From: an uncultured Paracoccaceae bacterium
GTDB taxonomy: Bacteria; Pseudomonadota; Alphaproteobacteria; Rhodobacterales; Rhodobacteraceae
NCBI GenBank assembly: GCA_947499715.1
Contig: CANMPL010000007.1
Location: forward strand, 1 to 64,000
DNA length: 64,000 bases
Direction: 5' to 3'
Numbering within the stretch: the stretch's first letter is position 1; the number at the start of each line of letters is the position of its first letter. Shown piece after piece: positions 1 through 7,347 of the stretch. The notes under the pieces were generated by a model. It saw only the letters and a list, made by a program, of their open reading frames with translations. It searched no databases and was not told the origin of the DNA. The translations under genes were made by a program, and so were the position numbers.

Positions 1-34
1 TGGCCAGATCAACGCCGATTGTGGTAACTTGCAT
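1..34 (-). CDS. IS110-family transposase, first 11 codons only
   Basis: The minus strand from 34 reads MQVTTIGVDLA and runs off the window. This matches the usual opening of IS110-family DEDD transposases, in which the aspartate of the IGVDLA stretch is the first residue of the RuvC-like active site. A GAGGAG ribosome site lies at a normal distance upstream. Only the extreme N-terminus can be seen, so whether the rest is intact is unknown. The gene points in the same direction as the aminotransferase fragment that it interrupts. Confidence 0.75.
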   Translation of the reverse strand, partial: MQVTTIGVDLA

Positions 35-119
35 AGGGTGGCTCCTCTCATAAGCAGATTTTGACACCTGCACTATGGCGCATTGCGACGCCGGTTGAAG
101 CAGGAGCCATCCACCCCAT
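1..119 (-). mobile_element. Left end of an IS110-family insertion sequence
   Basis: The aminotransferase homology on the minus strand stops abruptly near position 119. From there to the window edge the minus strand carries a short leader of about 85 bp, a good ribosome site (GAGGAG) and the first codons of an IS110-type transposase. The junction is inferred from where the host protein loses its expected sequence, so it is good to a few bases only. No inverted repeat can be tested because the other end lies outside the window. IS110 elements use a bridge RNA made from one non-coding end. This left leader looks too short to hold one, so the RNA is more likely at the far end, as in the IS1111 group. 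Confidence 0.75.
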
Positions 120-374
120 CAGCTCTTCGGTGGCGACGCCCAGCATCGCTGCAAGCCGCATCCGCGCCTCGTCCATCTCGGCCCCTGCGAGTTCAGAGGC
201 CGCATAGGGCGCATAGGGCTGCACCTTGCGCTGGGTATAGAAGCGATGCAGCCGGTCAATCACTTGACGGCAGGTATAGGACCCGCCTGCGTTTTCAAAG
301 AAAGCCTGACCTTGCAGTGAAGGTTCGGCAAATGCGGGGAATTGGGCGCGCACCCATGCGGTATCCAGTGTCAT
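48..374 (-). pseudogene. Cysteine-desulfurase-like aminotransferase (class V), truncated by the IS110 element
   Basis: The first 85 residues (374 down to about 120) match the N-terminus of cysteine-desulfurase-like PLP enzymes of the aminotransferase class V fold, including the FFENAGGS stretch and the YAPYAASELAG region. These enzymes are normally about 400 residues. After ATEEL the frame enters the IS end and stops at 48, giving a 108-residue chimera without the PLP lysine or most of the fold. The start at 374 lies just upstream of the conserved part. The fragment is almost certainly inactive. The remainder of the gene would be expected on the far side of the element, outside the window. 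Confidence 0.8.
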
Positions 375-390
375 GGATGGACCTTACGAC

Positions 391-422
391 AAAGGCCCCG
401 ATGCGCAAGCACCGGGGCCTTT
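391..422. terminator. Hairpin between the truncated aminotransferase and the BCCT gene
   Basis: The arms AAAGGCCCCG (391-400) and CGGGGCCTTT (413-422) pair perfectly around a 12-base loop. The hairpin follows the minus-strand BCCT stop at 443 and can serve as its intrinsic terminator, with the paired A/T ends giving a short U tract. It also insulates the interrupted gene. Confidence 0.75.
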
Positions 423-442
423 GAATTGTATATGTGCCTGTT

Positions 443-2119
443 TTATTCGGCAGGTGTGCCGACCGGGTCAACTGTGACGGCGTCAATGCCCGCCGCCTCG
501 CGGCGACCGTCGTTCCAGATCGCCTTGATCAGTGCCAGACACATCAGCGCCATCACGATCGAGAATGGCAGCGCGCCAATCACCATCGCGGTCTGAATGG
601 CACCCGTACCGCCCGAGATCAGCAATCCGCCAACCACAAGCGCAAGCGCGCCCCCCCAGAACAGGATGTGAGGACGTGCCTTTGGGCCTTCGTCACCCGC
701 CGCATTGATCGTGTTCACAATCAGCACCGCAGAGTCAGCAGATGTGACAAGGAAGGTCATCAAAAGCACAACGATCAGGACCGCCATGGCCCACACCAGG
801 ATGTCAGCAATCGGCGCCAGCATGTACTCTGTCACAGCAAAGATCTTGTCGCTGTTGCCGACACCAAAGATCGCACCGTCAGCACCGCCATTCAGTTCCA
901 GATCAATGGCTGTGCCACCGGCCCATGAGAACCAGACAAAGCACATCAATGCGGGCACAATCATCGCACCCAGCACGAATTCGCGGATTGTCCGACCACG
1001 TGAAATACGTGCAAGGAACAGACCAACGAATGGTGCAAACGCGATCCACCAAGCCCAGTAGAACACCGGCCACCAGCCCTGCCACTGCGCCAGCAGGAAG
1101 GCTTCGGATCCTTCAACACCATCAGACTTGAAGACGTTAAAGCTCATGCTTGGTAAGGCGATGATGTAATCCCAAATGCCAAGCAAGAACGCCGAGGCAC
1201 CAAAGAACGTGGCCCCAAAGATGATGAAAAAGCTGAGCAGGAAGATCGACAGGACCATGTTGATATTGGAAAGCCACTTGATGCCCTTACCGACACCAGA
1301 CAGCGCTGACAGGGTTGATGCACCCATGATGACCATAAGTGCCACGATAATGCCAACGGTTGACGCGCCGCCTTCACCATCTGTCAGACCACCAATTCCA
1401 ATCCGCGTCAGGCCGGCAACAAATTGCTCAACCCCGAAACCAAGCGTCTGTGCGACACCCAGAATGGTGGCAACCACGGCAACAATGTCGATCAGGTGAC
1501 CCAAGGGGCCCGAAAGTGCCTTGCCGAAGAGCGGTGTCAAACCAGACCTGATCGTCAGCGGCAGGCCGCGACGGTAGCTAAAGAACGCCAGCGACAGCCC
1601 GCAAATCGCGTAGCAGGCCCAGGCGCCAAGACCCCAATGCAGGAACGACCACTTATAGGCCATCCGCACATTATCGGCATCACCCCCGGTCGTGATACCC
1701 TGAATGGTTTCGGGGTTTGATCCGAAATGCGCCACAGGTTCCGCCACCGCAAAGGTCAACATGCCGACACCGATGCCGGCACCGAACATCATCGAAAACC
1801 ACGAAAAGTTTGAAAACTCTGGCTTTTCACCGTCCGCGCCAAGGTTCATCCGCCCGGCCGTTGGCCAGATCGCAAGGCCGATGCAGACGATCACAAAGGC
1901 AGCAACAACCCAGATGTACCAGGCTGCAAAGTTTGCCAGAATGATTGAATTCCAGGACCCAAGCACATTGCCCGCCTGTGTCGGCCAGAAAATACACCAC
2001 ACCACCAGCAAGCTGATGATGATCTTACTCACAACCGTCACATCGACGCTGAAGCCACGGTAGAACCCCGTCTCCGCCGTCTTGATCGGAAGATCCGATA
2101 ATGGAGGCTTAATTGACAT
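443..2119 (-). CDS. BCCT-family (betaine/carnitine/choline) transporter
   Basis: This 558-residue membrane protein carries the family hallmark, a Trp-rich segment (FYWAWWIAFAPFVGLFLA) followed by the RISRGRTIREF loop around residues 350-385, and has the length and hydrophobic pattern of a 12-helix BCCT carrier. BCCT proteins import quaternary ammonium or sulfonium osmolytes such as glycine betaine, choline, carnitine or DMSP using sodium or proton gradients. The start at 2119 is chosen for the AGGGGA ribosome site; an in-frame ATG lies 7 codons upstream. It sits next to acuI-dmdA but is separated by a strong hairpin, so it is probably its own transcription unit. DMSP uptake is an inference from position; substrate cannot be read from sequence. 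Confidence 0.9.
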   Translation of the reverse strand: MSIKPPLSDLPIKTAETGFYRGFSVDVTVVSKIIISLLVVWCIFWPTQAGNVLGSWNSIILANFAAWYIWVVAAFVIVCIGLAIWPTAGRMNLGADGEKPEFSNFSWFSMMFGAGIGVGMLTFAVAEPVAHFGSNPETIQGITTGGDADNVRMAYKWSFLHWGLGAWACYAICGLSLAFFSYRRGLPLTIRSGLTPLFGKALSGPLGHLIDIVAVVATILGVAQTLGFGVEQFVAGLTRIGIGGLTDGEGGASTVGIIVALMVIMGASTLSALSGVGKGIKWLSNINMVLSIFLLSFFIIFGATFFGASAFLLGIWDYIIALPSMSFNVFKSDGVEGSEAFLLAQWQGWWPVFYWAWWIAFAPFVGLFLARISRGRTIREFVLGAMIVPALMCFVWFSWAGGTAIDLELNGGADGAIFGVGNSDKIFAVTEYMLAPIADILVWAMAVLIVVLLMTFLVTSADSAVLIVNTINAAGDEGPKARPHILFWGGALALVVGGLLISGGTGAIQTAMVIGALPFSIVMALMCLALIKAIWNDGRREAAGIDAVTVDPVGTPAE

Positions 2120-2246
2120 TTCTTGTCCCCTTGTTGGCAATTATTGCGCTGATGCTACGCCGGGCCGGACAGCGGACAAAGCACTAAAACGCCGCAAATG
2201 TGGCCCAAAAAGACAAAAAGACACAGGATTTGGGGGGCGAAAACAC

Positions 2247-2284
2247 AAAAGGTCAGGCCCGGAAAAACCGGCCTGACCTTTTGC
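2247..2284. terminator. Bidirectional-type terminator after acuI
   Basis: A 13-bp stem with arms AAAAGGTCAGGCC (2247-2259) and GGCCTGACCTTTT (2270-2282) lies directly after the acuI stop (2304, minus strand) and ends in a T run on either strand. It should end the dmdA-acuI transcript before the BCCT promoter region. Confidence 0.85.
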
Positions 2285-2303
2285 TTCAAAACCCTAGTCT
2301 GGT

Positions 2304-3287
2304 TTAGCTATTCACGTCAACGACGACACGTCCCTGCACCTGACCTTTCAGGATATCGCGTCCCAGCCCCGGCAGATCCGACAGCGTCGCAGGCTTCACC
2401 ATCGCCTCAAGCTTGTCCATTGGCAGGTCCTTGGCGATCCGGTCCCACGCGCGCAGACGGTTGTCATAAGGCTGCATGACGCTGTCGATACCCAAAAGGT
2501 TCACACCGCGCAGCAAGAACGGGATCACCGTCGCAGGCAGCCCGGCACCCCCGGCCAGACCGACAGCTGCGACACTGGCGCCATATTGCATTTGCCCCAG
2601 CACGCGGGCCAGCATCTCGCCACCTACCGCATCCACGCAGCCGCCCCAGGTTTCGGCTTCAAGCGGGCGCTTGGTTGTCTCGTTAAGCTCTTCGCGGGCG
2701 ACGATCTGGGTGGCGCCCAAGCCCTTAAGGTACTCTGCCGTCTCGGGCCGCCCGGTCACTGCAGCGACCTGATGCCCCAGATTGGCAAGGATCGCGGTGG
2801 CCACGGACCCCACGCCGCCTGCCGCCCCTGTGACCAAAACCGGACCATCCTTGATGCCGTGATCCTCAAGCGCCATCACCGCAAGCATGGCGGTGAACCC
2901 AGCGGTGCCAACAGCCATCGCCTGCCGCGTGGTGATCCCTTTGGGCAGCGGCACCAGCCAATCGGCCTTGACCCGCGCCTTTTGCGCGTAACCGCCCCAA
3001 TGCGCCTCTCCGACGCGCCAGCCGGTCAGCACAACCTTGTCCCCGGGGGCATAGCGGGCGTCATCCGACGCCTCGACGGTGCCTGCGAAATCGATCCCGG
3101 GCACATGTGGATAGTTGCGCACCAAACCGCCCCCCGGCCCGATGCAAAGCCCGTCCTTGTAGTTCACCGTGGAAAAGTCCACGGCCACGGTCACATCCCC
3201 CGCAGGCAGCTGATCCACCCCGATTTCCTGCACCGCCGCTGCGGTTTTGCCTTCATCGTCCTTGGTCACGACCAGCGCGTTAAACAT
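2304..3287 (-). CDS. acuI: Acryloyl-CoA reductase, MDR superfamily (AcuI)
   Basis: This 327-residue zinc-free alcohol-dehydrogenase-like protein of the AcuI/YhdH type has NYKDGLCI near residue 42 and the NADPH-binding stretch VTGAAGGVGSVA at 152-163. AcuI reduces acryloyl-CoA to propionyl-CoA with NADPH, removing a toxic intermediate of DMSP breakdown. The start at 3287 follows a GAAGGGAAAG ribosome site; the frame is open further upstream but that part is unlike the family. It lies 86 bp after dmdA on the same strand, the arrangement known from many roseobacters. The gap between them holds a copy of a dispersed repeat (3337-3354). Confidence 0.93.
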   Translation of the reverse strand: MFNALVVTKDDEGKTAAAVQEIGVDQLPAGDVTVAVDFSTVNYKDGLCIGPGGGLVRNYPHVPGIDFAGTVEASDDARYAPGDKVVLTGWRVGEAHWGGYAQKARVKADWLVPLPKGITTRQAMAVGTAGFTAMLAVMALEDHGIKDGPVLVTGAAGGVGSVATAILANLGHQVAAVTGRPETAEYLKGLGATQIVAREELNETTKRPLEAETWGGCVDAVGGEMLARVLGQMQYGASVAAVGLAGGAGLPATVIPFLLRGVNLLGIDSVMQPYDNRLRAWDRIAKDLPMDKLEAMVKPATLSDLPGLGRDILKGQVQGRVVVDVNS

Positions 3288-3336
3288 CTTCTTTCCCTTC
3301 TTGCTGCGGGGTCTTCCCGCCTTCTTCTGGCCCAAA

Positions 3337-3354
3337 ATATCCCCGCCGGAGGCT
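3337..3354. repeat. Dispersed intergenic repeat, copy 1
   Basis: The core ATATCCCCGCCGGAGGCT, preceded by a run of A, is found here between dmdA and acuI and again, identical and in the same orientation, at 62917-62934. From memory, GC-rich sequences of this kind are common between genes in Rhodobacteraceae; I know of no established function. Confidence 0.6.
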
Positions 3355-3373
3355 CCGACAGGATCAGCCAGCG

Positions 3374-4474
3374 CTAAATCCAAAAGTTCTCTTTGACGAC
3401 CGCGTCACGCGGACCATCAGGCGTCATCACGTCAAACGCCGTGCCCGGATCCCAATGGGTCATCCGCACCATGCCAATCGCCACACCTGTCTTGAAATCC
3501 GGCGAGGACGCGGCAGAGGTCACCTGCCCCACCCGCTTGCCCGCCGCCATCAGCGGCCACGCGTCCGTGCAGGACGGAATATCGCCGAGGATCTCAATCG
3601 CGCGAACCTGTTGGATCGGCCCTTCCTTGGCGACCCGCAGCAAAGCATCGCGCCCGACGCAGCCAATTGCGGTTTGGGTCGAACAGAACTTGCCCAAACC
3701 CGCCTCGTGCGGAGTGTTGTGCCGGGTCATGTCATTGCCATAGGACAAGAGCCCGCCCTCGATCCGCTCGATGGCATTGGGGCAACCGGCGTGGACGTCC
3801 AGATCCTTGCCCGCCTCGAACAGCGCGTTCCACAGCGGCATCCCGTTTTCGGTGCCGTCGCAGTAAATTTCAAACCCGCCCTGCTTGGAATAGCCTGACC
3901 GTGCAATCGCCATCGACGTGCCTTGGAAATCAAACCAGCCAAAGCGGAAGAATTTGATACTGCGTACCGCTTCGCCAAAGACCCGCGCCATCAGATCATC
4001 TGCCAGTGGCCCTTGCACCGCCAAAGGTGAGATGTCGGGTTCATCCACCAGCACGTCCAACCGGAAACCGTAAGCCAAACCCTTGACCCATAACAGCAAA
4101 TCGCTGTCGGCGATGGATATCCACCAGCGGTCTTCGGCCAGTTTCAAGGCCACCGGATCGTTTAGCATCCCGCCCGTTTCATCCACAATCGGCACGTAAT
4201 AACACTGCCCCGGCAGCATCCCGCGCAGATCACGCGGGGTCAGCATCTGCATCAGTTTCGCCGCATCCGGGCCGCGCAGCTCAATCTGGCGTTCAACCGC
4301 CACATCCCAGACCTGTACCGCGGACTTCAGATGGTGATAATCCTCGACCAAGCTGCGAAAAACCGTGGGCAATCGCATCCGGTTGTAAACGGTATAGCCC
4401 TTGACACCTGCGGCCTCGACGCCGGGTGTGAAGGGGGTCGCACGGACGCGCCGCGAGTAAAGAAGCTCTGCCAT
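3374..4474 (-). CDS. dmdA: DMSP demethylase (tetrahydrofolate-dependent)
   Basis: This 366-residue protein has the GcvT/aminomethyltransferase fold and matches DmdA in length and along its whole sequence, including the N-terminal RRVRATPFTPGVEAAGV stretch and the GYSKQGGFEIYC and HNTPHEAGLGKFC blocks. DmdA moves a methyl group from DMSP to tetrahydrofolate, giving methylmercaptopropionate and 5-methyl-THF in the cytosol. Linkage to acuI supports DmdA over other GcvT paralogues such as glycine-cleavage T protein or sarcosine oxidase. It begins 3 bp after the DinB stop, so the two are very likely co-transcribed. Clade assignment within DmdA would need a phylogeny. Confidence 0.92.
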   Translation of the reverse strand: MAELLYSRRVRATPFTPGVEAAGVKGYTVYNRMRLPTVFRSLVEDYHHLKSAVQVWDVAVERQIELRGPDAAKLMQMLTPRDLRGMLPGQCYYVPIVDETGGMLNDPVALKLAEDRWWISIADSDLLLWVKGLAYGFRLDVLVDEPDISPLAVQGPLADDLMARVFGEAVRSIKFFRFGWFDFQGTSMAIARSGYSKQGGFEIYCDGTENGMPLWNALFEAGKDLDVHAGCPNAIERIEGGLLSYGNDMTRHNTPHEAGLGKFCSTQTAIGCVGRDALLRVAKEGPIQQVRAIEILGDIPSCTDAWPLMAAGKRVGQVTSAASSPDFKTGVAIGMVRMTHWDPGTAFDVMTPDGPRDAVVKENFWI

Positions 4475-4477
4475 AAT

Positions 4478-4981
4478 CTAATCCACCGGCATAAGAACAA
4501 GATCAGTATCGTCGGTGCTTACGCCTGCCGCCGTCAGCATGGCATGAACCTGGCCCCGATGATGGGTTTGATGGTTAAAAAAGTGGGTCACGCATTGCCC
4601 CACGGGTTTGTGGATCTCGCGGTTCGCCGTCACAGCAAACCACGACAATTCTCCGACCAGATCAATCGCCGAGACGTCGGCCGCCCATGCCTTGATCCGG
4701 CCGTCCGTGCGAAACCGGGCCGCCCACCAATCGCTGATGTTCGCGGTCAGGTTCACGTGGTCCTTGGCGTCACATGTTGGGCCCTGACCGCCATCAAAGC
4801 GGCTGATCCAAAGCTGATCGCCCCAAAGCAGATGGTTCAGCGTGGCCCGGATGGACCCAAAGAACGCACCGCGATCCCGATCCAACTCCGCCGGATCCAT
4901 CGCATCAACGACTTGCCATATCGCATTGTTTTGCCACGCATTATAGCGCGACATCACGCGACAATACTCGGGTGTGATCAT
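4478..4981 (-). CDS. DinB-family putative metal-dependent protein
   Basis: This 167-residue four-helix DinB/YfiT-like protein has the expected metal-ligand histidines: His50 in the LNHLLWGD motif, and His137 and His141 in the HFFNHQTHHRGQ motif. Members of this superfamily bind a divalent metal, and several are thiol transferases or isomerases; the exact reaction is not predictable here. The start at 4981 overlaps the DUF1326 stop by 4 bp (ATGA), showing translational coupling. It lies between DUF1326 and dmdA on one strand, which places it in the putative DMSP operon. An upstream in-frame start at 5002 is less likely because it lies inside DUF1326. Confidence 0.85.
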   Translation of the reverse strand: MITPEYCRVMSRYNAWQNNAIWQVVDAMDPAELDRDRGAFFGSIRATLNHLLWGDQLWISRFDGGQGPTCDAKDHVNLTANISDWWAARFRTDGRIKAWAADVSAIDLVGELSWFAVTANREIHKPVGQCVTHFFNHQTHHRGQVHAMLTAAGVSTDDTDLVLMPVD

Positions 4982-5688
4982 ATCCGTCCGGGCCCGCCCC
5001 AATGCACGGGGATGATATCCCCGGATTTCCCTTCAAAGTCCCAGACGCGGCCATAATCGCGCACCTTGGATTTCAAACCAATGGCGGGATAAATCGTTGG
5101 CCCCATCCAGTATTGCGTGTTTTGCATCGACACCGGCGTGTCGGGGTCTTTGCCTTGGATCATCTCGATCTCACCCTGGATCTTGCGCCCCACGATGATC
5201 CGGCGGCGGCGCCCATCCTTTTCGATGATGACCTTTTCACGCTCCGCGCCCAAAATCTCGGACACCAGAAAGTTGAAGACGCCGGTGTTACCACCGGCCT
5301 GCCCGGACAGGATCTGCAACAGCCCGTTATAGGCCTTGCCAGAGGCTTTCTCATCAACGTAAGCCGCGACTTTCCAGTTGCCTTCGGCCATCCGTCCGGG
5401 GATGTCGATCAGCAGTGCGACGTTCAGACCGCCAAGGTTCTCGCCCTCGAAATGGCCCTCGTCGATCTGCATCGCAAACCATGTCTGGCAATAGCCATAG
5501 GTGGGCGGATGCTGGCCCAAAGAGATCCCGCAGGGGCACACAACCTCACAAGAGCAGTTCATGAAAAGCTCGCCCTTCAACTCCCACTCGGTCGGGCGCA
5601 TCTTGCGGCGCTTGGGATTGTCCATCCGCTGGTCGATCCGCTGCGAAATCGGCAAGCGGTCACTCGGTGCGCGTTTCTTATCAGCCAT
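4978..5688 (-). CDS. DUF1326 domain protein with a Cys-rich motif
   Basis: This 236-residue protein has the DUF1326 signature NCSCEVVCPC at residues 44-53 (Cys45, 47, 51 and 53) with another Cys at 67. The clustered cysteines suggest metal or thiol chemistry, but no activity is established. The first 30 residues are basic and unlike the family core. An AAAGG ribosome site supports the start at 5688, although Met22 or Met30 remain possible. It lies 13 bp after the DUF2182 gene. DUF1326 and DUF2182 genes are often neighbours and probably work as a pair. Confidence 0.85.
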   Translation of the reverse strand: MADKKRAPSDRLPISQRIDQRMDNPKRRKMRPTEWELKGELFMNCSCEVVCPCGISLGQHPPTYGYCQTWFAMQIDEGHFEGENLGGLNVALLIDIPGRMAEGNWKVAAYVDEKASGKAYNGLLQILSGQAGGNTGVFNFLVSEILGAEREKVIIEKDGRRRRIIVGRKIQGEIEMIQGKDPDTPVSMQNTQYWMGPTIYPAIGLKSKVRDYGRVWDFEGKSGDIIPVHWGGPGRI

Positions 5689-5701
5689 TTAAGAGCCTTT
5701 C

Positions 5702-6478
5702 CTAAAGTGAGGTGACGGCCAGCGCCACACCAGATGCAATCAATAGATATCCCATGGGCCGCGTCACGCGGTGGCCAATCTGGGGCAGTTTTTCCAGAAC
5801 CATGAACAATGTCGCCAGCCCCATCCACGCAAGGTTCATCACCCCACCGACAAAGCCAAGCGCCATGAACCCCCAGCAGCAGGCAAAACAGAACAACCCA
5901 AGCCCCAGCCCCATGCGCGCGCCCCCCAGAAAGCCGGTGCGCCAATGACCAAGGAAATACGAAATCGGCGCGTGGCAGACGCCGTGGCAGACTTCTTTGG
6001 TCCGCGTGAACTGGAACGCGCCCACTACGACCAACAACCCGGCTTGCAACCAGACGGATGTGGCCCGGCCCAGCATGTCGATCACGCCACCAAACAGCAG
6101 CAGGATTTGCGCGCTTGCCAACAGTGCCGCGGCACCGATCCAGACAAGGAAATAGCCCAACAAGACGCCCAGCCACCCTGCCCGGCTGCCGTTCGCGCTG
6201 CCCATCAGCCCTTCGTATGTTGTCAGCGTTGGCACCATCGTCGGCAACATCATCGCCGCCATCATGATCGCCCACATCGTGAACACCGGACCAAACCGCG
6301 CCATAGGCATGTCCATCGGCATCCGCGGGTCCATCGCCGCCATCGCCTGACCCATCGCACCGGGACGGCCCAGCAGATCAAGGTCCATGTCGATCGCCAT
6401 CACATACATCATCCACCACGCCACAAGGATCACGCCAAAGAAGGCGAGCCAGAGCGTTGATCGAACCATGTGATGCAT
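5702..6478 (-). CDS. DUF2182 membrane protein, Met/Cys-rich, putative metal-binding
   Basis: This 258-residue multi-helix membrane protein is of the DUF2182 type (described as a predicted metal-binding integral membrane protein). It is strikingly rich in Met between residues 42 and 85, with PRMPMDMPMARFG and IMMAAMMLPTM. It also has a CHGVCH motif at 164-169 and a CFACC motif at 197-201. Such residues would suit copper or another soft metal; that is inference. The start at 6478 follows GGGAGGAG. It is the first gene of the minus-strand run DUF2182-DUF1326-DinB-dmdA-acuI and faces a GntR regulator across 67 bp. Confidence 0.85.
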   Translation of the reverse strand: MHHMVRSTLWLAFFGVILVAWWMMYVMAIDMDLDLLGRPGAMGQAMAAMDPRMPMDMPMARFGPVFTMWAIMMAAMMLPTMVPTLTTYEGLMGSANGSRAGWLGVLLGYFLVWIGAAALLASAQILLLFGGVIDMLGRATSVWLQAGLLVVVGAFQFTRTKEVCHGVCHAPISYFLGHWRTGFLGGARMGLGLGLFCFACCWGFMALGFVGGVMNLAWMGLATLFMVLEKLPQIGHRVTRPMGYLLIASGVALAVTSL

Positions 6479-6520
6479 CGCACGCTCCTCCCAAAGCGAC
6501 TCAGTGCTTGCCAAAACAAA

Positions 6521-6544
6521 TGTCAGACTTTTAAATGTCAGACA
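6521..6544. promoter_or_regulatory. Candidate GntR/FadR operator: paired TGTCAGAC boxes
   Basis: TGTCAGACT (6521-6529) and TGTCAGACA (6536-6544) are repeated 15 bp apart in the 67-bp space between the divergent DUF2182 and GntR genes. Each is a near-palindrome and fits the GTNNNAC core of FadR-subfamily operators. The second box touches the regulator's start codon. A role in autoregulation and in control of the DUF2182-to-acuI run is inferred from position. Confidence 0.5.
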
Positions 6545-6545
6545 A

Positions 6546-7274
6546 ATGAAAATTGATCCTGACAGCCCCGCAGACCTTTCTGCCCAGATCGCCAAGTCCA
6601 TCCGAGACGCAATCGTCTCGGGCGATCTTCGCGTAGATGAACGGCTTCCGTCTGAAACAGAGCTGTCGGAACAGTTTGATGTCAGCCGCTCGACCGTGCG
6701 CGAGGCGCTCAAGCGGTTGGGGGCGCAAAGCCTGATCCGCACGCAGCGCGGTGCCACCGGCGGGGCCTTTGTCAACAAGCTGACCTATCCAGAGGCTTAT
6801 GGTCAGCAGATCACCACCTCAACGCTCTTGCTGTCGATGAACGCCGTCAGCTTCGCCACTGCCTGCGAAGCGCGTTATGCGCTTGAACGGGCCTGTGCGC
6901 CGCTATCGGCGGAACGCCGCACTGCCGACCACCTTGCCACCATGCGGGCAGAGGCGCACAGGCAGGCCCAGCCCGGCCTGACGGACGAGGCGTTTTGCGC
7001 CAGCGACGTGGCCTTTCACCGCGCCCTTGTGGATGCGGCTGACAACCCGGTGTTGTCCTATCAATTGGCCGGCGCGGTTGAGGCGATTGAGCCTTTGATG
7101 AACATGATTACCTTTTCCGCCCGGTCGCGCGAAACCATTGTTTCACTGCATTCCACAATCGCCGATGCGCTTGAGGCGCGTGACGCCCAAATGGTTGAAA
7201 CAACGCTGTCGGAACTTGCCAGCTATACCAACGAACTGGCCCAAAGCGTCTTTGCCGCACGGCAAAAAAGCTAG
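6546..7274 (+). CDS. GntR-family regulator, FadR subfamily (FCD domain)
   Basis: This 242-residue protein has a winged helix-turn-helix at about residues 10-75 (RLPSETELSEQFDVSRSTVR) and an all-helical FCD ligand domain after about residue 90, with EARYALERACA, DVAFHRAL and LHSTIADALEARD. FCD proteins sense small acids, often through a metal site. The ATG at 6546 is preferred, but no clear ribosome site is visible and a GTG at 6504 is possible. It is divergent from the DUF2182-dmdA-acuI run, with two GntR-like boxes between them, so it may regulate that run. The effector is unknown. Confidence 0.88.
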   Translation: MKIDPDSPADLSAQIAKSIRDAIVSGDLRVDERLPSETELSEQFDVSRSTVREALKRLGAQSLIRTQRGATGGAFVNKLTYPEAYGQQITTSTLLLSMNAVSFATACEARYALERACAPLSAERRTADHLATMRAEAHRQAQPGLTDEAFCASDVAFHRALVDAADNPVLSYQLAGAVEAIEPLMNMITFSARSRETIVSLHSTIADALEARDAQMVETTLSELASYTNELAQSVFAARQKS

Positions 7275-7347
7275 GGTGCGAAAATGACTTGCGGGGTCTG
7301 GGTTGCGGCCATAGCATCCGCCGGAATTGTCTAACGGGAGAACAGAC

